20,341 bases of DNA from Symbiobacteriaceae bacterium. GTDB taxonomy: Bacteria > Bacillota_E > Symbiobacteriia > Symbiobacteriales > Symbiobacteriaceae. Under the pieces are notes generated by a model. The model did no database searches. It was not told the origin of the DNA and saw only the letters and a program-made list of their open reading frames with translations. Positions within the stretch are counted from its first letter, which is position 1, and every line of letters starts with the position of its first letter. Both the position numbers and the translations under genes were made by a program. Below are positions 7,078-15,121 of this stretch, in pieces. Where the stretch lies: the NCBI GenBank assembly GCA_027356675.1, contig DAHVXO010000138.1:1-20341 (forward strand). Reading direction: 5' to 3'.

Positions 7078-7839
7078 ATGATGGTACGCCGGATTGCTAC
7101 CTACTTGATTCCGCTTGTCCTGCTCGCTCTAGCGGCCGTCGCCGTTCCGGGGACCTCGATTGCCGGTGATACCGGCACGGTACGCTCCGGTGACGCAGTC
7201 ACCGTCCCGCAGCGCACGCTGGATGTGGTGGGTCACGGCACAATCGTCGCCAAGCCTGACACCGCCGTGATCACGCTCGGTGCGTCGGCCCTGGCCGATA
7301 CTCCCACCGCCGCCTACGGCGAAGTCGCCAAGTCCCTGACCCGGGTGGCCGCCTCACTCAAGGAGCTTGGGCTCAGGGATGAGGAGATCCAGACGCACGA
7401 GTTGAACCTGGGCGCCGAGTACAACTGGACCCAGGACAAGGGCCAGGTGCTCAAGGGCTACCGGGCCAGCACCACCATCACCATCACCACGCAGGCACTC
7501 GACAGCGTGGCCGCTCTGGTGGAGGCCGCTGTGACCGCCGGTGCCAACCAGCTCCAGTCCATCCGTTTCACGATCAAGGAGCCTGAGGCCCTGACCAATC
7601 AGGCGATGGACCTGGCCGTCGATAACGGCAAGGGCAAGGCCGAGCGGGTCGCCAAACGCATGGGTGCCAACATCGCCGGGGTCATTCATGTCAACGTGAT
7701 CGATCAGAACAGCGGTCCGGTCATCCGTGCCGAAGCCAAAATGGAGGCACCGTCACCCGCGGGGACCGCCAGCATGCCGGTTTTCAGCGGCACCAATCAG
7801 ATCGAAGTGTCCGTCTCGGCCACCTTCGAAATTCGCTAA
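7078..7839 (+). CDS. Secreted SIMPL-domain (DUF541/YggE-like) protein
   Basis: Exported protein of 253 residues. A Sec signal peptide covers ~1-30: MMVRR, a hydrophobic stretch to ~26, then an Ala/Gly-rich cleavage region. The SIMPL domain covers ~47-250, with the typical start TLDVVGHGTIVAKPDTAVITLG, the YxEVAKSLTRVAASLKELG helix, GYRASTTITITTQALD and a final strand NQIEVSVSATFEIR. The family forms oligomeric shells or rings outside the cell membrane and has been linked to stress tolerance; its biochemical role is uncertain. The double ATG (7078 and 7081) follows GGGAGG at 7065-7070, and either could be used. The gene is monocistronic, ending in a strong terminator, and an inverted repeat overlaps its ribosome binding site. 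Confidence 0.9.
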   Translation: MMVRRIATYLIPLVLLALAAVAVPGTSIAGDTGTVRSGDAVTVPQRTLDVVGHGTIVAKPDTAVITLGASALADTPTAAYGEVAKSLTRVAASLKELGLRDEEIQTHELNLGAEYNWTQDKGQVLKGYRASTTITITTQALDSVAALVEAAVTAGANQLQSIRFTIKEPEALTNQAMDLAVDNGKGKAERVAKRMGANIAGVIHVNVIDQNSGPVIRAEAKMEAPSPAGTASMPVFSGTNQIEVSVSATFEIR

Positions 7840-7844
7840 AAAAG

Positions 7845-7876
7845 GCACCCCCGGTCACGACCGGGGGTGCTTCTTT
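7845..7876. terminator. Strong bidirectional intrinsic terminator
   Basis: A perfect 12-bp inverted repeat (GCACCCCCGGTC / GACCGGGGGTGC at 7845-7856 and 7859-7870) forms an 11-bp stem and CACG tetraloop. TTCTTT follows on the plus strand and, on the left, an A-run serves as the T-run for the minus strand. It ends the SIMPL gene and the convergent S9 peptidase gene, whose stop codon overlaps the T-tract. Confidence 0.93.
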
Positions 7877-10112
7877 ACTGCTCGGAGGTCGGCAGCTCGA
7901 CCGGGCAATACTGGCCGAACCACTTGATAATCCGCTGGAACCGGTCCACCCGCAGCACGGGCGGTCCCTGGCGGGTCAGGTCATGGTTGCAGCGGGGATG
8001 GCGCACCAACTCCACCGGCGCCTGCTTGTAGAACTTGATCGCCATGTAGAACTGCTCGGCCTGCTCAATCGGGCAGCGGTAGTCGAACTCGGATTGCATC
8101 AGTGAGATGGGCGTCTTCACGTTCTTGACGTACGCCAGCGGCGAGATCTGCCACAGCGCCGCCACGCCCTCGGGCGACCAGGGATCGTCGACTTTATGCT
8201 GCTGGATGTTAAAGAACGGCCCGAAGTCCGGCGTCCCGGCGAACGAGACCCAGTTGCTGATGGACCGATGCGAGACCGCCGCCGCAAACCGGTCGGTCTG
8301 GGTCACGACCCAGTTGGTCATGAACCCGCCGTACGAGCCGCCCGTGACCGCCAGCCGCTTGGGATCCGCCCACCCGAAGGTCAGGGCGAAGTCCACGGCG
8401 TCCATCAAGTCGGTGAAATCCTTGCCGCCATAATCGCCCCGGACGGCGTCCACGAACCGCTGCCCGTAGCTGGTCGACCCTCGGGGGTTGATGAAGAGCA
8501 CCCCGTACCCGGCGGCTGCGAGCACCTGGAACTCCTGGTAGAAGGCGTGCCCGTAGCAGGTATGCGGCCCGCCGTGCACCTCCAGAACCAGCGGATACTT
8601 GGCCCCGGGCGCCCAGCCCACCGGCTTCATCAGCCAGCCGTGCAGGTCCCAGCCATCCCGGGCGGTGAAGCGCAGTTCCTCCACCACGGGCAGTTCGATC
8701 CCGGCAAAGAGGTCCCGGTTCACCTGGGTCAGCCGCTCCTCCGTAAACTCGCGGCAATCCATAACGTAGAGGTCGGAGACGTTGTGCATGTCGCCGGCTG
8801 CGAATGCCAGGGTCTCGCAGTTCTGGTCGAAGCTGCCTCCGAAAATCTCCCGCTCGCCGCCGGCAATCAGCTGCGGCTTGCCGCCGACCACAGGCCAGCC
8901 GTACACGGCGCAGATGCCCCGCTCCGTGACCGGTACATAGAAGAAGTTGCCGTCTGGCGCCCATTTCGGCGTCACCCCGCCGTTCCCTGGCCGGACATCC
9001 GCCCCTACGGTATCGCCGATGGCGAGATCCCAGTGGTCCAGGATCACCGGTGCCCCGCCTGCGACAGGGTACAGATAGATCCGGGACTGGGTCGAGCCCT
9101 CGTACTCATTCTCGTGTCCGATGACCGCCAGAGTCCGGCCATCCGGCGAGAAGTAACCGCCGTTGAAAAAGCCCTTGGAGCCGGTCACGCAGGTGCAAGT
9201 GAACGCCTTCTCGGCCTCCGCTGCCGCCGCCGCACACGCATCAGCGGCCGTGGGCGCATCAGCGGCCGTGGGCGCATCAGCGGCCGTGGGCGCATCAGCG
9301 GCCGTGGGCGCATCAGCGGCCGTGGGCGCATCAACGGCCGTGGGCGCCGCCGTTGCCCGGGCCGCCGCTGAATCCGGACCGGGCACGGCGGTCAAGAAGA
9401 CGTCCGTGAAGCGGCCGTGCTCATCGTCGCTGCGCTTGGCGTTGAATGCGAGTTGCGCCCCATCCGGCGACCAGTGTGGGGTGGAGTGGTCCCAGTCGCC
9501 CCATGTGACCTGGATGGGTGCGGGCGCTGGCTCCCCGGCCGCGGGCACATCCACGGCCCACACCTGCTGGCGCCCCGCGGGCCGGATGCCGATGGGGTCG
9601 AACCGCCAGTTCATGCGCGTGAAGGCGCGGGCCTGGTCCTTGGCTCGCTTCTCGTCTGCCGTTTTGTCCGCCTCGGTCTTGGGCCGGGCCACGCTCTCCC
9701 GCTTCTCCGCCGGGTTAACCAGTGCCGTGAAGGCGATGCGCTTGCCGTCCGGCGACCAGACCGGGTCCGCTGCCCCGTGGCGCATGGTGGTCAGCGGCCG
9801 CGCCTCACCGCCGAAGCGGTCGATCAGCCAGACCTGCCGGTCGCCGCCCCGGTCGGAGACGAAGGCCAGCGTCCGCCCGTCGGGTGACCAGCGCGGTGCG
9901 CTATCTGACTTGGTTCCCCGGGTAAACTGGACCGGCGTCCCGCCGGCTGCGGGCACCATCCAGATGGCGGACCGGGGTTCCTTGCTTTCGGCGTCGATGG
10001 TGGTTCGGACATAGGCAATCAACTCGCCATCGGGGGAAATTTGGGGGTCACCCACCGTGACGATGGCGTACAGATCCTCGGGGAGTAGCTTTCTGCGGGT
10101 ATCAGCGGGCAT
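7875..10112 (-). CDS. S9 family prolyl-oligopeptidase-type peptidase (acylaminoacyl-peptidase-like)
   Basis: Serine peptidase of 745 residues that trims short peptides; no signal peptide, so probably cytosolic. Residues ~1-480 form a beta-propeller built of PD40-type repeats with SPDG cores, such as WSPDGRTLAFVSD, WSPDGKRIAF, WSPDGAQLAF and FSPDGRTLAVIG. Residues ~490-745 are the alpha/beta-hydrolase domain with a full triad: Ser593 in GGSYGGF, Asp677 in QSEFDYRCP and His710 in RHPRCNHDLTR. The ATG start follows GAGAGAGG. An alanine-rich insert in the propeller (~256-292) is coded by six 18-bp repeats. The gene starts 78 bp after the rhodanese gene and ends in a strong bidirectional terminator, so it may be the last gene of the long minus-strand run or have its own promoter. 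Confidence 0.93.
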   Translation of the reverse strand: MPADTRRKLLPEDLYAIVTVGDPQISPDGELIAYVRTTIDAESKEPRSAIWMVPAAGGTPVQFTRGTKSDSAPRWSPDGRTLAFVSDRGGDRQVWLIDRFGGEARPLTTMRHGAADPVWSPDGKRIAFTALVNPAEKRESVARPKTEADKTADEKRAKDQARAFTRMNWRFDPIGIRPAGRQQVWAVDVPAAGEPAPAPIQVTWGDWDHSTPHWSPDGAQLAFNAKRSDDEHGRFTDVFLTAVPGPDSAAARATAAPTAVDAPTAADAPTAADAPTAADAPTAADAPTAADACAAAAAEAEKAFTCTCVTGSKGFFNGGYFSPDGRTLAVIGHENEYEGSTQSRIYLYPVAGGAPVILDHWDLAIGDTVGADVRPGNGGVTPKWAPDGNFFYVPVTERGICAVYGWPVVGGKPQLIAGGEREIFGGSFDQNCETLAFAAGDMHNVSDLYVMDCREFTEERLTQVNRDLFAGIELPVVEELRFTARDGWDLHGWLMKPVGWAPGAKYPLVLEVHGGPHTCYGHAFYQEFQVLAAAGYGVLFINPRGSTSYGQRFVDAVRGDYGGKDFTDLMDAVDFALTFGWADPKRLAVTGGSYGGFMTNWVVTQTDRFAAAVSHRSISNWVSFAGTPDFGPFFNIQQHKVDDPWSPEGVAALWQISPLAYVKNVKTPISLMQSEFDYRCPIEQAEQFYMAIKFYKQAPVELVRHPRCNHDLTRQGPPVLRVDRFQRIIKWFGQYCPVELPTSEQ
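9238..9345. repeat. Six tandem 18-bp repeats inside the S9 peptidase gene
   Basis: Unit GCATCAGCGGCCGTGGGC repeated at 9238, 9256, 9274, 9292, 9310 and 9328. Five units are identical and the sixth differs by one base (TCAACG). The length is a multiple of three, so frame is kept and each unit adds a six-residue Ala-Pro-Thr-Ala-Ala-Asp block to a propeller loop. Confidence 0.97.
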
Positions 10113-10190
10113 GCGGAAACACCTCTCTCAGCAAAGTGGGTTCCGGCAGCCGGCGGCGATTCCGGCGGCTGCGACCGGGACAATACGGCT

Positions 10191-10535
10191 CTATGATTTC
10201 GGCGGAACCACAGGACCACGCCAGGCTTTCATACCACCGGTCATGGACTTGGGCTGCTTGAAGCCCTTCATGCTCATGTAGACGGCGGCGTCGGCCGTCC
10301 GCACCCCGCTGGCGCAGACCAGGATGACCTCCTGCTCCTTGTCCAGCGAATCCAACTGGGTCAGCAGGAACGGCCGCATGGCCGCGAGACGCGCCCCCGG
10401 AATGACCCCGGTCTGCTGCCACTCGAACGGTTCGCGAATATCGATCACCAGCAAATCCTCACCGGCCCCCAACCGGCGCTGGACCTCATCCGCCCCAATT
10501 TCCGCAAACTGATAGCTTCCAAACGGATCGCCCAA
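10191..10535 (-). CDS. Single-domain rhodanese-like sulfurtransferase
   Basis: Rhodanese-fold protein of 114 residues that carries sulfur as a persulfide on a cysteine. The active-site loop is CASGVR, with Cys74 followed by the conserved Arg. An earlier IDIREPFEWQQTGVIPGA motif and the closing MTGGMKAWRGP are typical of one-domain rhodaneses. I chose the TTG start at 10533-10535 because GGGGAGG lies 9 nt upstream. Two earlier in-frame starts (GTG at 10565, ATG at 10553) lack a ribosome binding site, and using them would place that site inside the gene. It lies 47 bp after the lipoprotein gene on the same strand. No thiolation pathway gene is nearby, so its sulfur acceptor is unknown. Confidence 0.85.
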   Translation of the reverse strand: MGDPFGSYQFAEIGADEVQRRLGAGEDLLVIDIREPFEWQQTGVIPGARLAAMRPFLLTQLDSLDKEQEVILVCASGVRTADAAVYMSMKGFKQPKSMTGGMKAWRGPVVPPKS

Positions 10536-10582
10536 GCAAGCATGCCTCCCCATGGAATGTGTCACGTGATTCGGCAGCCTGG

Positions 10583-11485
10583 TCAGGTGCGTGGCTTCGC
10601 CATCCCATCCAACAGCGATCGGGCCTCAGCATTTCGCGGATTCGCTTCCAGTGCCTGCGTAAGGGCCTGCCGGGCGGCCTCGGTCTGGCTCAGGTTCAGC
10701 TGCGCCTTGGCCTGCGTGGTCAGCGTCGTCGACCGCCAGGCATCGGAGTAGGTCTCCGGGTAGGCCTGCCCCAGCTTCAGCGCCATCCCCAGCGCCTTGA
10801 CCGCATGGGCCGCCTGCTTGTTCTGCAGCAGGAAGTTCGCCTTGAGCGCTTGCAGCGACGCCAATTCGCTCGGCGCCGCGATGTTATAGAGCGCCTGCAG
10901 CTCGCCTTGCGCCCTCGCGGCATCGCCCGCCGCCATATAGGCGAAGTACAGCTGCGTGTGGACGTTGCTGTTGTAAGGGTGCACCTTCATCAGCGCCTGG
11001 GCAGTCTCCATCGCCTCTTGGGAGGTTTGGACTGCATCCAGCCTGCCCAGCACCGGGTTGATCAGCGCCAGACCCCACTGCGAATCAGCCTTGTGAACAT
11101 AGTACGCCACATCGGGTAACTGCACCTTCGTCCCATCGCTCCGGATGATCGCCAGATCATAGACGACGACTCGAGCCCACTCTTTCCCCATGAGATGGAC
11201 CGGCCCGACCCGCTGCCACTCCATGGCCGTGAACTGCCCGTAATACTGGACGAAATCCGCCTTCGAGTACAGCGCCTTCGTCTCCTTGGACAGGCTTTGA
11301 TACGCACCCGGCAGGTCGTTGTGCTTGCGGCCTTCCATGTACCCCATGACGGCGGCGAGAACCTTCGCAGGATCCCCACCCGCGGTTCCCCCGGCGGAAG
11401 AGCGTCCCCGGCTGCATCCGGCCCCGGCAAGACCCAGAGCAAGAGTTGCCAGGAACACGAACGCCCACCTTCCCCTTCGGAGCAC
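10583..11485 (-). CDS. Lipoprotein with C-terminal TPR-like repeats
   Basis: Predicted membrane-anchored lipoprotein of 300 residues. It has a basic start, a hydrophobic stretch to ~22 and a lipobox-like GAGC, giving Cys24 as the lipidated residue, followed by a Gly/Ser-rich linker. Residues ~40-160 resemble an NTF2-like fold (repeated alpha/beta, YQSLSKETKALYSKADF), and ~165-295 are helical TPR-like repeats, best seen in the last one (AARQALTQALEANPRNAEA). The GTG start at 11483-11485 has GGAGG 9 nt upstream. The upstream aminotransferase stop lies in this same GGAGGTGA sequence, so the two genes are coupled. The name gives no link to deazapurine metabolism, so it may be a passenger in the operon. 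The molecular role is unknown. Confidence 0.8.
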   Translation of the reverse strand: MLRRGRWAFVFLATLALGLAGAGCSRGRSSAGGTAGGDPAKVLAAVMGYMEGRKHNDLPGAYQSLSKETKALYSKADFVQYYGQFTAMEWQRVGPVHLMGKEWARVVVYDLAIIRSDGTKVQLPDVAYYVHKADSQWGLALINPVLGRLDAVQTSQEAMETAQALMKVHPYNSNVHTQLYFAYMAAGDAARAQGELQALYNIAAPSELASLQALKANFLLQNKQAAHAVKALGMALKLGQAYPETYSDAWRSTTLTTQAKAQLNLSQTEAARQALTQALEANPRNAEARSLLDGMAKPRT

Positions 11486-11491
11486 CAGGAC

Positions 11492-12829
11492 TCACCTCCG
11501 CGCCGCGCCTTCCGCTCGAATACAACGATCCAGTACATCCGCCAGCCGGTCAGCCTCGGACTCGGTCAGAACCAGGGGCGGCGTCAGCATCAGGGTCTCG
11601 CGATACGGTGCGACTCCCGTAATGACGCCCTCTCGGAAGGCTGCGGCCTCGACCGCGAAGCCCAGACCTGGCAAGCGCTCCCGGGTCCTGCGATCCCGCA
11701 CCAGCTCGACGCCGATCATCAGGCCCTGCCCCCGCACCTCGCCGATGAACGGATTCGCCTTCTCCTTAAGACGCTCGCTAAGCCGCTGACCGATATCGGC
11801 AGCGCGCTCCGCCAGCCCCTCCCGCTCAAAAATGGCGATGTTCGCCAGCGCCACCTCGCACGCCACCGGATGGCCGGCGTAGGTAAAGCCATGCGTGAAC
11901 GGCAGGTCCGCCTCTGCGATGGCTGCGATCACCCGGTCCGCCACGATGGTGGCGCCCAGGGGCAGGTAGCCGCTGGTCAGCCCCTTCGCCGTGCAGATGA
12001 GGTCTGGCACGGCCCCACACGCCGCCACCGCCCAGGTGGTCCCGGTGCGGCCGAAGCCGGTCATGACCTCGTCAGCGATCCAGAGGATGCCGTACCGGTC
12101 GCAGATGGCCCGTATGTGCTGCCAGTAGTCGTCTGGCGGCACGATGATCCCGCCGACGCCCAGAACCGGCTCCGCCAGGAAGGCCGCCACCGTCTCGGGA
12201 CCCTCGGCCAGGATGCGCTCCTCCAGCAGGGCGGCGTACTTGGCGCCGGCCGCCGGGTCATCCCTACGCCACGGCCCCTCGAACGTGTCCGGCGCCGGGA
12301 TGTGCACGAAGCCCGGCACCAGCGGGCCAAACAGCTCCTTGTGGCGGGCGAGCCCGGTGGCTGAAAGCGCCCCGAAGGTGTTGCCATGGTATGCCTGATC
12401 CAGACAGATGACCTTGTCGCCGTTGCTGCGCCCCCGCGCCCGTTGGTACAGGCGGGCGACCTTCACCGCACTCTCCACCGCCTCCGCCCCGCCCAGGGTG
12501 AAAAAGACCTTGCCCAGACCGGGCGGTGCGATTGCCGCCAGCTTCGCCGCAAGCCGCACCGCCGGCTCGTTGCTGAAGTGGAAATACGTATGGTAGTACA
12601 TCAGCCGTTCGAGCTGCCGGGCCGCCACCTCTGCCATCTCCCGGCGCCCATAGCCGATGTTGACCAGCGCCAGCCCGCCCTGAGCATCAAGGTAGGCGTT
12701 GCCCTCCGTGTCGTAGACCGTCGACCCCTCGCCCCGCACGATGAGGGTCGGACCGCGCCGGTAAAACTCGCGGAAATGCACCTCCCCGTGGAGGAGGTGC
12801 TGTTTATCGAGATCGTGCAGTGATGTCAA
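11492..12829 (-). CDS. Class III PLP-dependent aminotransferase (omega-transaminase type)
   Basis: Cytosolic aminotransferase of 445 residues that moves an amino group between an amino donor and an aldehyde or ketone. Family marks are complete: the TLGGAEAVESAVKVAR phosphate-binding segment (~111-126), AYHG (146-149), LAEPVLGVGG (~218-227), the cofactor Asp253 in IADEVMTGFGRTG and the Schiff-base Lys282 in CTAKGLTSGYLPLGA. Residues 1-40 are the usual omega-transaminase start. The TTG start (12827-12829) has AAGGGGGG 9 nt upstream, 16 bp after the luxC-like stop. Class III members typically act on a terminal amine or aldehyde. In this preQ1-controlled operon, behind a carboxylate-to-aldehyde enzyme pair, it could aminate 7-formyl-7-deazaguanine to preQ1; this is inference. 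An ordinary role on beta-alanine, GABA or polyamines is the alternative. Confidence 0.92.
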   Translation of the reverse strand: MTSLHDLDKQHLLHGEVHFREFYRRGPTLIVRGEGSTVYDTEGNAYLDAQGGLALVNIGYGRREMAEVAARQLERLMYYHTYFHFSNEPAVRLAAKLAAIAPPGLGKVFFTLGGAEAVESAVKVARLYQRARGRSNGDKVICLDQAYHGNTFGALSATGLARHKELFGPLVPGFVHIPAPDTFEGPWRRDDPAAGAKYAALLEERILAEGPETVAAFLAEPVLGVGGIIVPPDDYWQHIRAICDRYGILWIADEVMTGFGRTGTTWAVAACGAVPDLICTAKGLTSGYLPLGATIVADRVIAAIAEADLPFTHGFTYAGHPVACEVALANIAIFEREGLAERAADIGQRLSERLKEKANPFIGEVRGQGLMIGVELVRDRRTRERLPGLGFAVEAAAFREGVITGVAPYRETLMLTPPLVLTESEADRLADVLDRCIRAEGAARR

Positions 12830-12845
12830 GGCCAGGTACCCCCCT

Positions 12846-14084
12846 TCAGCCTTCGATGTCCGTCCACCGCACCAGATCGCCCGCTGTCGGCCGGCCGTCG
12901 TGCCGCAACAGGGGACTCAGGTCCTGTACCTGGCCAATCGGGCAGATCCGAGTTGCGCCCAGATTGCCCAGGATTTCGCCCAACGCCTCCCGCCGGTCAT
13001 CCGACCCGGCAAAGGCGACGGTCTGCAGGAAACTGGCATAGGGAGCCACAGTCGGCGGCACCGCCCCCAGGTCCTCCACCGCGTAAGTCCGCAGGAGGCG
13101 GTTGAGCGGACTGGGCAGGAAGGCGGGCGTCTCCCTGTGCACGACGGCCCAGGCCAGCGTACCCTTGCTGTGGAAGAAGGCATCCGCCGTAAACTCCGCC
13201 TCGTCACAGACCGAGCGCATGGCCATCGCCTCGCCCAGGGCCAGGCGGGCCCGGGGCATCTCGGTCTCAAGGGCGTCCAGGGCCTCGCCGCAGACTCGGG
13301 CGAAGTCGGCCGGCGCCAGTTCGCCACCCCGCTCCACGAAGGCCACGTGGGGGCTGACGCAGCCCTGTTGGTCGTACATGGCGACGTCCAGGGCCAGGCG
13401 ATGGGCTGTGTGAGGTGTGGCAGCCTCCCGGCCGACCACCGCGAAACTCAGCTTGTGCCCGTGCCCCCGGAAGTTCACACCCGCCGGGACGCGGCTGCGA
13501 ATCTCCATCAGAGACTCGTCCGAGCCATAAGCCAGCACCGCACCGGCCAACGCCACCGGGAAGCTCTCCGCATAGTCCCAGCGGGAGACCGCCAGGCACC
13601 GGCCCATCGCGGGGTCGACCTCCGCCACCGATTGCGCAAAGAGGGTGGCAAACTCCGGCTCCTCCCGGGCCGGCCTTGCCAGACAGGCGCTCTTGAGCGC
13701 CAGCGCCAGAGCCATGTCGAACGCCGGAATGCCGGGGACGTTGCCGGCAAAGATGCAGACCAGGAGTCCCGGCCCCCATGCCCGCGACAACATGCCGGGA
13801 GCCCGCCGCACGAAACGGTCCAACGCATCGCGTGAGCCCAGGTCCTGGTCCAACAGCGCAGGGATTCCCCGCAGCCGCTGGATGATCTCATCTAACCCAC
13901 GCCGCAGCATGGCCGGCGCCAGGCCGGTCCGGGCAGCGATGCGCTCCTCGGCGGTGCGCCGAATGGGGTCATCCCGGTCGAGCCAGCGATCCGTGACCCG
14001 GGCCAGGACACTTAGAATCTCTGCCACCGGGCGCTGGGAAAGCGCTACCTGAGCCTCCATGAGCCCGTCGATTGTCTTGTTCAC
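12846..14084 (-). CDS. LuxC-like acyl-CoA/acyl-enzyme reductase
   Basis: Member of the LuxC family (aldehyde-dehydrogenase superfamily), which takes an acyl group on a cysteine and reduces it to an aldehyde with NADPH. It has 412 residues. The cofactor-binding part has CIFAGNVPGIP (~110-120) and KSACLARP (~131-138). The nucleophile is Cys242 in QQGCVSPHVAFVE, matching the Cys-Ser-Pro pattern of LuxC. The GTG start (14082-14084) overlaps the luxE-like stop as GTGA and has GGAGG 10 nt upstream, so a much longer frame reaching 14324 is rejected. In luminous bacteria LuxC works with LuxE and LuxD on fatty acids. Here there is no luxAB or luxD, and the partners are queD, queE and a transaminase, so an acyl group derived from CDG is a plausible substrate (inference). 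Confidence 0.87.
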   Translation of the reverse strand: MNKTIDGLMEAQVALSQRPVAEILSVLARVTDRWLDRDDPIRRTAEERIAARTGLAPAMLRRGLDEIIQRLRGIPALLDQDLGSRDALDRFVRRAPGMLSRAWGPGLLVCIFAGNVPGIPAFDMALALALKSACLARPAREEPEFATLFAQSVAEVDPAMGRCLAVSRWDYAESFPVALAGAVLAYGSDESLMEIRSRVPAGVNFRGHGHKLSFAVVGREAATPHTAHRLALDVAMYDQQGCVSPHVAFVERGGELAPADFARVCGEALDALETEMPRARLALGEAMAMRSVCDEAEFTADAFFHSKGTLAWAVVHRETPAFLPSPLNRLLRTYAVEDLGAVPPTVAPYASFLQTVAFAGSDDRREALGEILGNLGATRICPIGQVQDLSPLLRHDGRPTAGDLVRWTDIEG

Positions 14085-15121
14085 CGGCGGTTCGCCTCCA
14101 GGAACTCGTCCATGGCGATGGAGCAGCCCCGGGCTTCGGACCCTGGCGTCCGCCCGAGCACTTCGAAGCCGTCCAGATAGGCCACGCCCACGTCCTGGGT
14201 CAGGAGAAAGGCGCAAGAGTACAGGTTGGCCAGGTCGGTCACGGCCACAAGACCGGGTTGACCGGGGGGGACCTCCCCCAGGGTCTCCGGGTCCAGTATC
14301 CGCACCCGGACCCAGTCGGGGCATGCCTTGCGGGGCGAGCCGGTCACCAGCGTCTGGTCGTAGCAGTTCGATGACATCTCGGTCATCCCGTATTGATTGA
14401 TGCAGATGACCGCCGGCCCCAGCGCCTCCCGGATGAGCCGGTACAGCTCGGGGCGCTCCACCGCGCGGCTCTTACCCTTGAAACCGCCGGTCTCCATGAT
14501 GCGGGAGCCGGGAGCCAGGTGCAATCTCACGCCGCTGTCCACCAGGTGCATGAAAGCAAAGGCAGTGCCGAGGAGGGCGACCGGGCCTGTAGTCGCTTGC
14601 AGCGCCGCAACCAGGTCATCCACGCGCAGGCCGCCGGCGTCGACGAACCACCCGCCGCCGGGTGCGCCGAAGGAAGCCTGCTGCTGCGCGAGGTACCAGG
14701 AGAGCGACGAATCGGGGCGCTGGATCGGTGGCTGGGCCAGCATGAACATGGGGATACGGTCCAGGTCCGGGAGCACGAAGCGCCGGAAGACCGGCCGAGC
14801 ACAGGCCGCGTAAAGGTCCAGTCGCTCGAAGTAGTGGCGGCCCCGCTGCTCGAGCCCCGCTGTGGTCCCGCTGGTCTCGAAGTGATGGGCCGGTTCCCCA
14901 GCGCCACTGTAGATTTGCGCGTGCTTGAAGGCCGTCACCGGCAGATGGGGGACCTCCCGCCAATCGGTAATGGTCTCGGGGGTTGCCCCCCGGGCCTGGC
15001 AGTACCGGCGATAAGGCACGCAGCGCTCATACTGGCGCGCAAACACCCGGAGCGCCAGGTCTGCGAAGTCGTAAGGCACCCCGTCAAAGATGCGCAGGAG
15101 CTCCTGTTCCACCCGTCTCAC
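14081..15121 (-). CDS. LuxE-like acyl-protein synthetase (adenylate-forming)
   Basis: Member of the LuxE family of ANL-type enzymes, which activate a carboxylate with ATP as an acyl-adenylate and pass it to a cysteine and then to LuxC. It has 346 residues. The phosphate-binding loop is ETSGTTAG (82-89), the adenine/magnesium motif is NQYGMTE (242-248) and the hinge region is TQDVGVAYLDGFEVLGR (308-324). A cysteine near the C-terminus (Cys333 in ARGCSI) could carry the acyl group, as in LuxE, though I cannot align it exactly. The GTG start overlaps the queE stop as GTGA, and its own stop overlaps the luxC-like start as GTGA. The substrate is unproven: LuxE uses fatty acids, but the genes upstream here make a heteroaromatic acid (CDG), which makes CDG activation an attractive possibility. 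Confidence 0.87.
   Translation of the reverse strand: MRRVEQELLRIFDGVPYDFADLALRVFARQYERCVPYRRYCQARGATPETITDWREVPHLPVTAFKHAQIYSGAGEPAHHFETSGTTAGLEQRGRHYFERLDLYAACARPVFRRFVLPDLDRIPMFMLAQPPIQRPDSSLSWYLAQQQASFGAPGGGWFVDAGGLRVDDLVAALQATTGPVALLGTAFAFMHLVDSGVRLHLAPGSRIMETGGFKGKSRAVERPELYRLIREALGPAVICINQYGMTEMSSNCYDQTLVTGSPRKACPDWVRVRILDPETLGEVPPGQPGLVAVTDLANLYSCAFLLTQDVGVAYLDGFEVLGRTPGSEARGCSIAMDEFLEANRR

Noticed and set aside
9238..9345. CRISPR array
   Set aside because: The 18-bp units are directly adjacent with no unique spacers, and they keep a coding frame.
8196..9371. 391-codon plus-strand frame opposite the S9 peptidase
   Set aside because: It has no motif, and its repetitive ISGRGR end is just the 18-bp repeats read backwards. 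The minus-strand peptidase is unambiguous.
12781..12802. CACCTCC/GGAGGTG inverted repeat at the transaminase start as a regulatory hairpin
   Set aside because: It is within the conserved coding start of the aminotransferase and is explained by His-Leu-Leu-His codons.
12846..14324. LuxC-like gene starting at 14324 (492 residues)
   Set aside because: The extra 80 residues are a Pro/Gly/Arg-rich shadow of the luxE-like frame. The GTG at 14084 has GGAGG 10 nt upstream and fits family length.
11492..15121. Bioluminescence (lux) operon
   Set aside because: luxE-like and luxC-like genes are present, but there are no luciferase subunits (luxA, luxB) and no luxD. The operon is tied to queuosine genes and a preQ1 riboswitch.
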